Source: Rhodococcus globerulus NBRC 14531 (GTDB lineage Bacteria > Actinomycetota > Actinomycetes > Mycobacteriales > Mycobacteriaceae). From it: a stretch of DNA of 64,000 bases. Made by a program: the position numbers and the translations under genes. Shown piece by piece: positions 48,320 through 57,550 of the stretch (position 1 is its first letter; every line of letters begins with the position of its first letter). The notes under the pieces were generated by a model that was not told the origin of the DNA, did not search any database, and saw only the letters and a program-made list of their open reading frames with translations. The DNA lies in assembly GCF_001894805.1 (NCBI RefSeq), contig NZ_BCWX01000002.1, positions 930,001 through 994,000 on the forward strand, given 5' to 3'.

Positions 48320-48366
48320 ACAGAAACAGATGCGATGACGGGTGACGAGAACTGGATCGAGTAGCA

Positions 48367-49749
48367 ATGAATGCAGCGTGCGCACGATCGATGACGCAGA
48401 CGGACCTGATGTCGTGGCGGATGGAAAAGGATCCGATTCTTCGCTCCACCATCGTCTCGATTGTTTTGCTGGACAGAAGTCCTGACCAAGATCGAATGAT
48501 CGAAGTCATGCATCGCGCCATCGATGTGGTGCCGATGTTCAGATGCCGAGCGGTACCGAGCTCGATTCCTGGGATTCCACCTCGATGGGTAGACGATCTT
48601 GACTTCGATCTCAGCTGGCACCTGCGTCGGTTGACCGTGCCGAAGCCAGGCACCTGGAAAGAGGCCCTCGACTTCGCACGCACAGCTGGGATGGCCGCAT
48701 TCGACAAGGATCGTCCGCTGTGGGAGTTCACAGTGCTCGACGGACTGGCTGACGGTGGTGCTGCACTGGTGGTCAAGGTCCATCACTCTCTCACCGACGG
48801 GGTCGGGGGAATGCAACTGGCACGTGAAATCACAGACGAGACAAGAGAAGGGGAATCGAGCCGATCCGCGCGGGAGACTGTGACGTCTATTGATCATCCG
48901 ACCGGTACCAACGCCGTAGCGATCTCACTGGGGACGGCGTTTGGGTCTGCCGTTCGGCAGGGTGCACGTGCATTGCGGCATCCTGCCGATACCGGCCGCG
49001 GCGCCGCACGAATCATCGGTTCGGCACTGCGTATGACACGACCGGCGACTACCACATTGTCACCGGTGATGACTGCTCGTAGTACGCGTCGAAGTTTCGG
49101 TGTGGTCGAGTTTCCGGTCGCGGCGCTTGCGGCAGCCGCGACTGCCACAGAGTGCTCGATCAACGATGCGTTCTTGGCTGCTGTTCTCCTCGGAATGGCT
49201 GAGTACCACCGCCGCCATGGCGCTGTGCCGCCGGATCTGATGGTGACCTTGCCGATCAGTCTGCGTACCGATCGAGACCCATTGGGCGGCAACCGAATAT
49301 CATTGGCGAGATTTGCGTTACCACTCGATATTGCGAGTCCGGATCAGCTGATGCGCCGAGTCCACGACATCGTCGACAGCTGGCGCAATGAACCTGCAAT
49401 TCCGCTCTCTCCGCACTTGGCTGCGATGCTGAATATGCTGCCGGTTGCGGTGACCGGCGACATGCTCAAGCACATGGATTTTGTCGCTTCGAACGTCGTA
49501 GGTTCCTCGGTACCTCTGTATCTTGCGGGCGCGGAGATCACCAGGCAATTTGCGTTCAGTCCCACTCTCGGCTCGGCATTCAACGTGACGTTGATGTCGT
49601 ACACGACGCACGTGTGTATCGGAATCAACGCGGATGCTGGTGCGACTCCTGATCTGTCGGTGCTGATGGCGGCACTTTCCGATGGTTTTCGTGCGGTGCT
49701 GGCTCTGTGTCCGCAGGGAATTGACGCTCCAGTGATGGTTTCATGCTGA
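48367..49749 (+). CDS. Second wax ester synthase / diacylglycerol O-acyltransferase
   Basis: A 460-residue WS/DGAT enzyme. The catalytic motif is HHSLTDGVGG at about residues 140-149. Other landmarks are SINDAFLAAVLLGMAEYHRRHG, LMVTLPISLRTDRDPLGGNR and FVASNVVGSSVPLYLAGAEI. It makes triacylglycerol or wax esters, adding to the Tgs-type enzyme encoded at 36671-38074. It lies 47 bases after hrp1 in the same direction. Start choice: ATG 48367; ATG 48391 (MTQTDLMSW) fits the usual family N-terminus better and is a real alternative. Confidence 0.9.
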   Translation: MNAACARSMTQTDLMSWRMEKDPILRSTIVSIVLLDRSPDQDRMIEVMHRAIDVVPMFRCRAVPSSIPGIPPRWVDDLDFDLSWHLRRLTVPKPGTWKEALDFARTAGMAAFDKDRPLWEFTVLDGLADGGAALVVKVHHSLTDGVGGMQLAREITDETREGESSRSARETVTSIDHPTGTNAVAISLGTAFGSAVRQGARALRHPADTGRGAARIIGSALRMTRPATTTLSPVMTARSTRRSFGVVEFPVAALAAAATATECSINDAFLAAVLLGMAEYHRRHGAVPPDLMVTLPISLRTDRDPLGGNRISLARFALPLDIASPDQLMRRVHDIVDSWRNEPAIPLSPHLAAMLNMLPVAVTGDMLKHMDFVASNVVGSSVPLYLAGAEITRQFAFSPTLGSAFNVTLMSYTTHVCIGINADAGATPDLSVLMAALSDGFRAVLALCPQGIDAPVMVSC

Positions 49750-50237
49750 TCAGCGGGGACCATGAGCAGCATGCCTTCGAATTGTGTACCGGAGATTTTC
49801 GGAGCGTGGGTGCATTTTTCAAGGCCAGGTACCGACTGGGAGTTGTGGGGGCCTGCCACCCAACCGGAGGGAAAAGTAACGTCCACTCCCGAGCGGGTAA
49901 CTCGGGATCATTCCGACCAGGAGGACGGCGACTTTCCATGAACACCTACCCAGCAGGCAGCTGCACGAGCGAGGTCCCGACAACGGAGGTTGCGTCACCC
50001 TTCGCCGTTGGCGAAACTCATGATCACTGCGGTGCCAACCTGATTACAGAGCCTTTGGCGGGGCGGAGCAGTGCAAACACGTTGAAGTTTCGGCCCAGTG
50101 TATTAGCCATCCGCGAAGAATATGGAACCGGAGCGCACGATAGCTCCGTGCGTCGGCACGGCTACGCCTTGAAGCGCCACAGCCGATCAACGGTCGCTGC
50201 CCCCGACCGACAGCGAACCCCGCTCCGGCAACGGAAT
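49750..50237. other. 488 bases with no supported gene
   Basis: An AGGAGG at 49919-49924 precedes an ATG at 49938, but the spacing is long (13 bases) and the frame encodes no recognisable protein. No repeat or RNA gene was recognised. Confidence 0.5.
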
Positions 50238-50876
50238 CTATGGCTTTCGCTCTTGGACCAGCCGCCACCATACTGCATCGGTCGGACTCATGGCGCCTTC
50301 CGGCATGGCCTTTCCTGCCGACAGCGTGTCCGCGAGGACGTAGTCACGAAATGCGCCTGGCAGCACACGATAGCGAATCGAATCGAGAGAGCACACCAAT
50401 GCGAGAATCCACCACAACGTGCACACGTATTCTCGAGCGGACCTTTCTCCATCCCACTGATAGAATCCGCGGTACCGGTTTTCTTCATCAGCAGTCAGCC
50501 ACAGTTTCGAGACAAATCCGGGAAAGCCAACGAAAAGCGGTGTGTTGAAAAGGCTTTCGGCCCGAAACAGGGCGTGTGCACGGCCATGAATACCCCGCAG
50601 TCGGAATGTTACGACGAGGACAACCGGGTCGGCAGGGGGCGGTCCCTTCACGATGGTTTCCCGGTAGACGATTCCAGTTGTGCCGTCCGCGAAAGTCATT
50701 TCTTGCCCTATGCGCTCTGTCGGTTGACAGATGCGGCGCTGGGCGACGAGGTTCACCGTCCGTGCAACGCAGCCGAGGAGACGTAATACCGCGACTCGCA
50801 TAGGTGGGGGCCGTAATGCGGACCCTTCCTCATAATCATGGATAGATGTGTGCTGCATTGAATTTCGTGTATTCAT
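50238..50876 (-). CDS. Conserved-looking hypothetical protein
   Basis: A protein of 212 residues (187 if it begins at the ATG at 50801). It starts in earnest with a basic, hydrophobic N-terminus (MRVAVLRLLGCVARTVNL), then TERIGQEMTFADGTTGIVYRE and VGFPGFVSKLWLTADEENRY, then GFYQWDGERSAREYV and a hydrophobic stretch. The phrase on relaying FVSKLW...YRGFYQWDG recalls small monooxygenase-like ferredoxin-fold proteins, but I cannot name a family. It is the only intact gene in a decayed stretch. A good candidate DosR box lies 111 bases upstream of the longer start, which is why I kept that start. Confidence 0.65.
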   Translation of the reverse strand: MNTRNSMQHTSIHDYEEGSALRPPPMRVAVLRLLGCVARTVNLVAQRRICQPTERIGQEMTFADGTTGIVYRETIVKGPPPADPVVLVVTFRLRGIHGRAHALFRAESLFNTPLFVGFPGFVSKLWLTADEENRYRGFYQWDGERSAREYVCTLWWILALVCSLDSIRYRVLPGAFRDYVLADTLSAGKAMPEGAMSPTDAVWWRLVQERKP

Positions 50877-50986
50877 GGCATATTTCGTCGAATGGCGCGG
50901 TGTTCATGTGTCAGGCTCGTAACCAGTCTCTGCGTTGGATGAGGGGTCCCTGCTTTTACCCTTTCGTGGTCTTGGTGGCAGAGCCT

Positions 50987-51000
50987 GGGCCGAAGGTCAT
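50987..51000 (-). promoter_or_regulatory. Candidate DosR box
   Basis: Minus strand ATGACCTTCGGCCC, matching 11 of 14 positions of GGGACCTTTGGCCC, or 12 of 14 if T/C is allowed at position 9. It lies 111 bases before the hypothetical gene at 50876. It is the best sequence match to the motif seen in the window. Confidence 0.5.
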
Positions 51001-51633
51001 CGTTCGGCTCCTATCCCATTCCGCCTGACAGCTGTCATCTGGTGCAGGATCGACCAAAAGTCACACAATTTCGTAACCGTGGTCAGGATCAGTTGGTGGC
51101 GGCACCATCTTTGTGATCGAAGATGCGTCTAGGCGTTGCGCTATGTTGCCGCCCCTCCCACGGTGCGGCTTCGGAATGAGTGGCACCATTCGGGTTCGGG
51201 ATGGAGAGCAGACTTTTCACGTGCAGAGTGACCTTCAGATCTATGTGACGTTCGCCCAGGCGACGCGTGGTACACACGCCGAATCTCCGTGCTCCGGCAA
51301 CAATCAAAGTCGGTGAGCTGAGGTTATCTGGGTGAGCACAGCATCCCGTCTTCCATAGAGTTCATAGCAGTCTGTCGAGATGGAACGGGTTCAACCAGTC
51401 CCGGTCTCATGTGGCCGCACTCGCTGGGCCAACTGGCGACGAATGGCAGTTTCGTGTCCTCGGCCTGTCGGGTAAGGCACCGTTGGGTGTCTGAGAGTCT
51501 GCTCTAACAGCGGTGTGCCGAGTCGAGGGCCTCCGGCCGCTGGTGAGAACACACGCATGCGGTTCCGTCTACGGTGACGCTTGCGCGCGGGCCCGATCGA
51601 AATTTCTGTCGGAAAGAGAACCCTGTCCCGCTG
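51001..51633. other. 633 bases with no supported gene
   Basis: Short frames only, none with a ribosome site and recognisable product. No transposase, repeat or RNA gene recognised. The stretch adjoins two pseudogenes and probably represents decayed coding DNA. Confidence 0.5.
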
Positions 51634-51842
51634 TCAATCGGTTGAACTGGCAAACTGTTCTACTGCCTCGAGCGCCTCGCATCCGTAGACGACAGAGGGC
51701 CCTCCGCCCATCATCATTGCGATACCGATGGTCTCCATGACCTCGGCACGAGAAGCCTCCGCTTTCAGCGCATCATGCACGTGGTATGCGATGCATCCAC
51801 CGCTGTGCGTAGACGCTCATACATTTCTGGATAGTTAGCCAC
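51634..51842 (-). pseudogene. AhpD-like carboxymuconolactone decarboxylase family gene with internal deletion
   Basis: A GTG at 51842 with AAGGAGGAG just upstream starts ANYPEMYERLRTAV, as in CMD-family proteins. The frame then shifts at about 51785, and the second frame gives GCIAYHVHDALKAEASRAEV, GIAMMMGGGPSVVYGCEALEA and a stop at 51634. These are the N-terminus and the C-terminal half of a protein normally of about 115 residues. Roughly 45 codons between them are missing, including the first catalytic Cys-side sequence. A GCxAYH segment with one Cys and the His remains. Such proteins act in peroxide defence or ring cleavage. Clearly non-functional. Confidence 0.75.
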
Positions 51843-52039
51843 AGCTCCTCCTTCGAGCGGCCTCACCTTTCGATCCTACGGCGCATGTGCGTCTGCTGGG
51901 CGGTGATAATTCCGTGGCAGCGGCGAGAGACGGTTCGTAATCTGTTTTCGCATAATTTGTACCGACTGTGGTGATGATCGGAAGCAGTACGACGCAGTCC
52001 TTCTCGAGCGCCGGACCAGCAGCTCGGACTAAATCTACT

Positions 52040-52595
52040 CACGCCGGAACGTCAGCCCTCTCCACCCGTACGGTCAGCGCACGCATTTGTCTCTCACGGT
52101 GAGAAGAAGCCGACGGAACCCAACGATTCCGAGGAGCGGCAGTACCTACCGATGCGATGATCACTGAGGTGCGCGTGCGGAAGACGAATCGGGTCAGGCC
52201 ACCTACCCCGTAATCCCCACACATGCCCGGGGATCGTGACCAGAGCCAACACCATTGACAAACCAAGTAGGTTGTACGCCAATCGAATCGATCGGCCAGG
52301 GGCGGCGAGGGGTGCGAAAGCGGTGCTGGCCAGACCTGCAGCGAGGGTGAGGATCATCAGCGTTTTGACGTAGTTGTCGCCCTATCAGCGGGGTCAGGGC
52401 GGCGAATGCCGGTGGATAGGGCACCGCGCCCATCGCGATACCGGCGATCTCCCACCCCGCGAAGAAGATCGGGAGCGTGAGAGCCGTCGCGATGATCACC
52501 AGCGTGGGCGCCGTGAGGGCGGAACGGACGGTCACGACCCAGCGGGACCCGTGGCGATCGAGGACTCTGCACCGACGAGTGAACGACTTCTTCAC
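52040..52595 (-). pseudogene. Frameshifted multi-pass membrane protein gene
   Basis: From an ATG at 52595 the frame encodes a basic N-terminus and two membrane helices (SALTAPTLVIIATALTLPIF, GAVPYPPAFAALTPLIG). At about 52385 an extra base in GGGCGAC shifts the frame; the other frame continues DNYVKTLMILTLAAGLAS and AYNLLGLSMVLALVTIPGHV, two more helices. A second shift is likely near 52230. The reconstructed product is a four-helix membrane protein that I do not recognise. It is divergent from the persulfide operon, and its start is 108 bases from that operon's first gene. Confidence 0.5.
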
Positions 52596-52617
52596 CTAAT
52601 CAGTACGTCTATCCATA

Positions 52618-52631
52618 TACCCCTGGGGGTA
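52618..52631. promoter_or_regulatory. CsoR/CstR-type operator 1
   Basis: TACCCCTGGGGGTA, a near-perfect palindrome of the CsoR-family form, directly upstream of a TTGACA (-35) at 52633-52638. It may serve the divergent promoter as well. Confidence 0.8.
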
Positions 52632-52638
52632 CTTGACA

Positions 52639-52652
52639 TACCCCAGGGGGTA
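52639..52652. promoter_or_regulatory. CsoR/CstR-type operator 2 within the promoter spacer
   Basis: TACCCCAGGGGGTA begins at the base after TTGACA (52633-52638), so a bound repressor would sit in the -35/-10 spacer. It lies 50 bases before the MBL-rhodanese start. With operator 1 and the site at 56593 it defines the regulon of the local CstR-like protein. Confidence 0.85.
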
Positions 52653-52702
52653 TATGGCATCCTGTGTTCATACCATCCTCCAGATTCAGGAAAGGTTGTT
52701 CG

Positions 52703-54079
52703 ATGATCCTCGAGCAGTACTACATCGAGTGCCTCTCGCATGCGTCGTACCTGATCGGCGACGAGAGCACAGGCCGTGCCATCGTGGTCGACCCGCGGCG
52801 CGACATCACCGAATACCTCGAGGACGCAAGCCGCCATGACCTGATCATTGAAGGGGTCGTCAACACGCACTTTCACGCGGACTTCGTCTCCGGCCACCTC
52901 GAGTTGCTCGAGGCGACCGGCGCGTGGATCGGTTTCGGCGAAATCGCGGACACCGACTACCCGATCCGCAGACTTCGCCATGGCGAACACCTGACACTGG
53001 GGGAGGTGGACATCGAGATCCTCTCCACTCCCGGCCACACGTGGGAGTCGATCAGCCTGCTGGTGCGCGAGAATCGAGATGCAACGCCGTCCGCTGTGCT
53101 GACCGGGGATTCGCTGTTCATCGGCGATGTCGGCCGCCCCGACCTGGCTAATCTCGGCGACGGCACCAGTACCGACCTGGCTCGGGCGATGTACCGCACC
53201 GTCCACCAGACACTGCTGGCGTTGCCCGATTCGGTGACCGTGATGCCGGCCCACGGCGCTGGATCGTCTTGCGGCAAGAACCTCTCCGCCGAGTTGACCT
53301 CCACCATCGGCGAGCAGCGCCGCACGAACCCGTCGGTGCAGCCGATGAGTGAAGATACCTTCGTTGCTCTGATCACCGACGGTCAGCCTGCGGCCCCGGG
53401 GTACTTTTCTACGGATGTGGCCCTGAACAAATCGAATCGCGCTCTCCTCGAACAAGATCGGCGCATCGCCGAGCTGACACCGGAGGAGCTCCGGACGGAA
53501 ATGGCCAACGGAACTCGCGTTCTCGACGCCCGCACCCCGGACGACTTCGCTGGCGGGCATCTGCGCGGCTCGATCAATGTCGGATTCGACGGCAGGTTCG
53601 CCGAAACCGGTGGCATGGTCGCCGATATCGGCGAGCGCATCGTACTCATCACCTATCCGGGTGAGGAACAGATTGCGGCGATGCGTTTGGCGCGCATCGG
53701 ATCCGACAACGCACTCGGCTACCTCACTGTCGACGCCGATGGCATCTTTCCGAACTCGCTCACAGACCTTGTCCGTACCGCGCCGCGTACTGCTGCGGTC
53801 GAATTGGAGGGGCTCCTGGATTCGGATGCGGTGACCTTGATCGACATCCGAAATCCCGGCGAGCGCGACTTCGGGGTCATCGACGGTGCCCGGTCGATTC
53901 CGCTCGCCCAGCTCCGCTCTCAGCTCGCGGACCTGCCACGTAACAAGCCCATCGTCGTGCACTGCGCCGGCGGCTGGCGCTCGTCCGTCGCCGCGTCACT
54001 GTTGCGGGCCGATGGCATCGAGAACGTCAGCGACCTGGTCGGCGGATACTCGGCCTGGGTCGAGCGGTCGTTCGAATAG
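52703..54079 (+). CDS. Persulfide dioxygenase-rhodanese fusion, CstB-like
   Basis: A 458-residue three-part enzyme. Residues 1-240 are a metallo-beta-lactamase/ETHE1-type persulfide dioxygenase with NTHFHADFVSGH (His56, His58, Asp60, His65), STPGHTWES (His112) and LTGDSLFIGD. A first rhodanese domain (about 265-350) has no Cys in its loop (LITYPGEEQ), so it is inactive. A second (about 360-458) has VHCAGGWRSS with the catalytic Cys. This order is that of S. aureus CstB, which turns persulfide into thiosulfate/sulfite. The ATG at 52703 has AAAGG 7 bases upstream. First gene of the operator-controlled operon. Confidence 0.92.
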   Translation: MILEQYYIECLSHASYLIGDESTGRAIVVDPRRDITEYLEDASRHDLIIEGVVNTHFHADFVSGHLELLEATGAWIGFGEIADTDYPIRRLRHGEHLTLGEVDIEILSTPGHTWESISLLVRENRDATPSAVLTGDSLFIGDVGRPDLANLGDGTSTDLARAMYRTVHQTLLALPDSVTVMPAHGAGSSCGKNLSAELTSTIGEQRRTNPSVQPMSEDTFVALITDGQPAAPGYFSTDVALNKSNRALLEQDRRIAELTPEELRTEMANGTRVLDARTPDDFAGGHLRGSINVGFDGRFAETGGMVADIGERIVLITYPGEEQIAAMRLARIGSDNALGYLTVDADGIFPNSLTDLVRTAPRTAAVELEGLLDSDAVTLIDIRNPGERDFGVIDGARSIPLAQLRSQLADLPRNKPIVVHCAGGWRSSVAASLLRADGIENVSDLVGGYSAWVERSFE

Positions 54080-54140
54080 TGCCTAATCACGAAAACTCTC
54101 GTGCCCATACGTGGCACAACGTCTGACAAGGAGATACCAG

Positions 54141-54305
54141 ATGTGTTACCCCACGACATGTTCTTCCTGTTCCAAGACCACCTGGGCAGGATGCGGCCAG
54201 CACTCAGATCAGGTCATGGCAGGTGTCCCGAAAGCGCGGCGCTGCACCTGCGCCCCTGCTCCTGACTCGGGGTCCGGGTTCTTCCGATCCCTTTTCGGCC
54301 GCTGA
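54141..54305 (+). CDS. Small Cys-rich conserved protein
   Basis: A 54-residue protein with AAGGAG 8 bases before its ATG. CYPTTCSSCSKTTWAGCGQH and VPKARRCTC give seven cysteines in the first 37 residues. The C.TCxxCxKTTWAGCGxH pattern followed by GVP and a CxC occurs in short proteins across bacteria and some eukaryotes, probably as a zinc or thiol site. The C-terminus is low-complexity with an FFRSLFGR end. It lies between the persulfide dioxygenase and transporter genes, so a role in sulfur trafficking is possible; unproven. Confidence 0.8.
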   Translation: MCYPTTCSSCSKTTWAGCGQHSDQVMAGVPKARRCTCAPAPDSGSGFFRSLFGR

Positions 54306-54367
54306 CCGGCGCACCGGATACTGCTGCGCACGCCCCTCCCATTCACCGCATCTTCAGGAGTTAACCA

Positions 54368-56521
54368 ATGACCGGCAAATCTACTGTCGAGGAAGGCGTT
54401 ACGTCGGCCTCTCGATCATCCGGCGGAGCGCTCGGGCGTATGGGCGCGGCCATGGCAGGCAATGCGAAATGGGTATTCGGCGTCTGGCTGATCGTCCTCG
54501 TAGCCCTCGGCGCCGCCGCACCATCGGTGTTCAGCTCACTCGCGGGCGCCGGATGGCAAGCCAACGGGTCGAAATCGGTCCAGGTCCGCGAACTGGCACA
54601 GGAACACTTCGGCGGTAACTCCTCCGCCGCGGTCCAGGTCGTGGTCCATTCCGGCGACCGCACCGTCGACAGTCCCGAAGTGCAGCGAACGCTCACTGCG
54701 GTCGCGGATGTCTTCGCCGGGGACACCCGTTTCGGTGCCATCATCGCACCGCAACCGGGAATGTCCATCAGCCCGGACGGGCACACCGGAATTCTCATCG
54801 CGGGCGCGAACGCGTCCACCGACGAGATGGTCAAGGCAGTGGACGATCTCAAGGGGGAGTTGACCGCTCTGTCCGGAGACGGCATCGAGGTCTACCCGAC
54901 CGGCGCTTCGGCACTGTGGAGTGATTTCAACAAAGCCAACCACGACGCGATGATTCAGGCCGAACTGTTCTCCTGGCCTGTCACCCTCGCGATCATGGTG
55001 CTCGCGTTCGGGTCCCTCGTAGCCGCAGGGCTCCCGTTGCTGTTGACCCTGGCCGGACTCGTCGTCTCGGCAGGTGGCCTGGTCCTACTCAACCAGGTCA
55101 CTCCGATATCGGTGTGGGCGATGAACTTCGCGATGATGTTCGCTCTCGCTCTCGGTATCGACTACGCCTTGTTCATCGTCGCCCGCTTCCGCGACGCGAT
55201 CGCGCGCGCCTCCTCGAAGCAGGCAGCTGTGGCGGAAACCATGGACACGGCGGGCAAAGCCGTTGTCCTGTCCGGTATCACAGTGCTGGTCAGTTTGTCG
55301 GCCGTGCTTCTCGTTCCGGCCCCTGCGGTGCGGACGATGGCGATCGGCATCATGCTCGCCGTCTTCTTCGTTCTGCTGGCCTCGATGACGCTTCTTCCGG
55401 CGACTCTGGGCGCGCTGGGTGGCAAAGTCAACGCCGGCTCGCTTCCCTACGCGAAGCGGCAAGAGCATCGTTCTCCGCGGTTCGCCGCCTGGGGTGAGAT
55501 GTTGCATCGTCACCCGTGGCCGTTTGCTATCGGTTCCGTCCTGGTGCTGATCGCGTTGTCGATCCCGGTCCTCGGCCTCAAGGTAGCAATGCCTTCCATT
55601 GAAGTCGTCCCCGCCGACGCCCCGGTGCGCCAAGGTTACGAGCTCGTCCAGGCCCAGATGGGTGAGGGTGCGCCGGGGATGCTGCAGATCATCGCTCCCG
55701 CCGCCGAAGCCTCGCAGACGGCGCAGGCTGCCGCCGCGGCCGAAGGTATCGCCATGGTGACGCCGCCGCAACCCGCCCCGGACGGTAGTGACTATGTGAT
55801 GTTGCAGGCCATGCCGACCGTCGACCCGTCGGATGCACAGATGGGCACCATTCTCGACACCTTGCGTGCGGACCTCCCCTCCGGCGCGCTCGTGGGCGGC
55901 GCGCCGGCGGAGAACCTCGATCTGCAGCAAGCGCTGAACGACTACTTCCCGCTGATCGTCGGCATCATCTTGGTGCTCGGGTTCGTGTTGCTGCTGGTGG
56001 CTCTGCAAGCGCCACTGATCGCCATCCTGGGCACCGTGGTCAGCCTGCTTTCTACCGCAGCCGCATTCGGCGTTGCGAAGTTGATCTTCCAGGACGGGTA
56101 CGGTGCATCCCTGCTCGGATTCACCCCGCAGGGCTTTCTCGATGGCTGGGGGCCGGTGTTCTTCTTCGCGATGATCTTCGCGATCGCCATGGACTACACC
56201 GTGTTCCTCCTCGCGACGGCGAAAGAACACTACGAACGGTCCGGGGATCCTAAGGTCGCACACATCGCCGGCTTGGCGCATTCCGGACGAGTGATTTTCG
56301 CCGCCGCCGCGGTGATGGTGGCCGTGTTCTTCACTTTCGCGCTCGCTGACCCGTTACCACCGAAGGAGATGGGCATCATTCTCGGTGTCGCAGTCCTACT
56401 CGACGCGGTCCTGATCCGCCTCATCCTGTTGCCGGTGCTACTGCGGTTGACCGGACATGCCGCGTGGTGGTCCCCGGCGTGGTTGCGGAAAGTGCTGCCC
56501 GACATCAGTTTTTCGCACTGA
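54368..56521 (+). CDS. MMPL/RND-family transporter
   Basis: A 717-residue MMPL transporter with about 12 membrane helices: one at residues 28-48, a periplasmic loop (50-180), five helices (185-350), a second loop (390-530) and five more. AMNFAMMFALALGIDYALFI and FFAMIFAIAMDYTVFLLATAKEHY carry the conserved Asp-Tyr proton-relay pairs of the two halves. AGGAG lies 6 bases before the ATG. Such proteins export lipids or small molecules by proton motive force. Its place in a persulfide/sulfite operon is unusual and the substrate unknown. Confidence 0.92.
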   Translation: MTGKSTVEEGVTSASRSSGGALGRMGAAMAGNAKWVFGVWLIVLVALGAAAPSVFSSLAGAGWQANGSKSVQVRELAQEHFGGNSSAAVQVVVHSGDRTVDSPEVQRTLTAVADVFAGDTRFGAIIAPQPGMSISPDGHTGILIAGANASTDEMVKAVDDLKGELTALSGDGIEVYPTGASALWSDFNKANHDAMIQAELFSWPVTLAIMVLAFGSLVAAGLPLLLTLAGLVVSAGGLVLLNQVTPISVWAMNFAMMFALALGIDYALFIVARFRDAIARASSKQAAVAETMDTAGKAVVLSGITVLVSLSAVLLVPAPAVRTMAIGIMLAVFFVLLASMTLLPATLGALGGKVNAGSLPYAKRQEHRSPRFAAWGEMLHRHPWPFAIGSVLVLIALSIPVLGLKVAMPSIEVVPADAPVRQGYELVQAQMGEGAPGMLQIIAPAAEASQTAQAAAAAEGIAMVTPPQPAPDGSDYVMLQAMPTVDPSDAQMGTILDTLRADLPSGALVGGAPAENLDLQQALNDYFPLIVGIILVLGFVLLLVALQAPLIAILGTVVSLLSTAAAFGVAKLIFQDGYGASLLGFTPQGFLDGWGPVFFFAMIFAIAMDYTVFLLATAKEHYERSGDPKVAHIAGLAHSGRVIFAAAAVMVAVFFTFALADPLPPKEMGIILGVAVLLDAVLIRLILLPVLLRLTGHAAWWSPAWLRKVLPDISFSH

Positions 56522-56592
56522 CTGAGTTGGCCGACAGCCACGGCGGTTCGGCAGGTATGTGACGGACAGACCTGCCGAACCGCGAGCTATAA

Positions 56593-56608
56593 ATACCCCT
56601 AGGGGTAT
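56593..56608. promoter_or_regulatory. CsoR/CstR-type operator 3 (perfect palindrome)
   Basis: ATACCCCTAGGGGTAT, a perfect 16-bp palindrome 37 bases before the regulator gene. It implies autoregulation and a second promoter within the module. Confidence 0.88.
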
Positions 56609-56615
56609 AATTTAG

Positions 56616-56915
<300 letters not shown>

Positions 56916-56961
56916 CCCGCGGGTATCGCGGAACAACGAATCGGAAAGGAAGACACAGATC

Positions 56962-57189
56962 ATGACAGCTCTCCCTCGGCATCACGGCTGGACTATCGAA
57001 CGGGTCGTTCCCCTGCTGGGCGGGGTGGTCGTCTTACTCAGTGTGGCCTTGACACTCGCCTTCTCCACCTGGTGGCTCATTCTCACTGCATTCGTCGCTG
57101 CGAATCTCCTGCTCTACAGCGCAGTGGGGTGGTGCCCGATGAGCCTGATACTCCAACGCCTCGGTATCCCACGACTCGGCACCCGCTGA
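56962..57189 (+). CDS. DUF2892 (YgaP transmembrane type) inner membrane protein
   Basis: A 75-residue protein with two membrane helices (about 16-34 and 36-54) and the family's GWCPMSLILQRLG ending with its Cys. In YgaP this segment anchors a rhodanese and helps dimerise it; here it is a separate gene near the rhodanese enzyme. GGAAAGGAAG precedes the ATG at 56962. It lies 46 bases after the regulator. Confidence 0.85.
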   Translation: MTALPRHHGWTIERVVPLLGGVVVLLSVALTLAFSTWWLILTAFVAANLLLYSAVGWCPMSLILQRLGIPRLGTR

Positions 57190-57228
57190 CCGATCCCAGA
57201 CCCCGGATCCCCGAAAAAGGACATAGAT

Positions 57229-57498
57229 CATGACATCGAGGATTACCGCATTCTGCGCGCCTGCAATCCGCCGTTGGCGCATCGAGCCGTCGACGTCATG
57301 CGGCAGATCGGACTACTGCTGCCGTGCAACGTCGTCGTGCGCGCCGACCGCACCGCCGAGAACAGCGTCATCGTCGATGCGATGAACCCCGCCCCCATGG
57401 CCGAGGTGACCGGCGAGCCGGCACTGGGGGCCATCGCCGACGAAGCGACCACCAGACTGCAAGCTGCGCTCGATTCACTTAACACGCAACCACACTGA
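57229..57498 (+). pseudogene. 5'-truncated DUF302-domain gene
   Basis: The frame DIEDYRILRACNPPLAHRA to IGLLLPCNVVVRA, ending GAIADEATTRLQAALDSL, is the C-terminal half of a DUF302 protein. The N-terminal half of about 45 residues is absent. AAAGGACATAGATC ATG immediately before it looks like the old start region, but that ATG (57230) is in another frame. A TTG at 57274 could start a 74-residue remnant, without a ribosome site. DUF302 genes are common in sulfur/thiol operons, so this was probably part of the module before a deletion. Confidence 0.7.
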
Positions 57499-57550
57499 CT
57501 CGTGACAACGCGGCAGATCCTCGACCGCCGATGAACGGAAACGGATTCCG

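Noticed and set aside
49938..50786. Plus-strand frame starting MNTYPAGSCTSEV after an AGGAGG
   Set aside because: The ribosome site is 13 bases away, the product has no recognisable pattern, and it overlaps the better-supported minus-strand hypothetical gene.
54368..56281. Long antisense frames opposite the MMPL gene
   Set aside because: The composition is His/Arg/Asp-rich shadow sequence with no ribosome site; the MMPL frame is certain.
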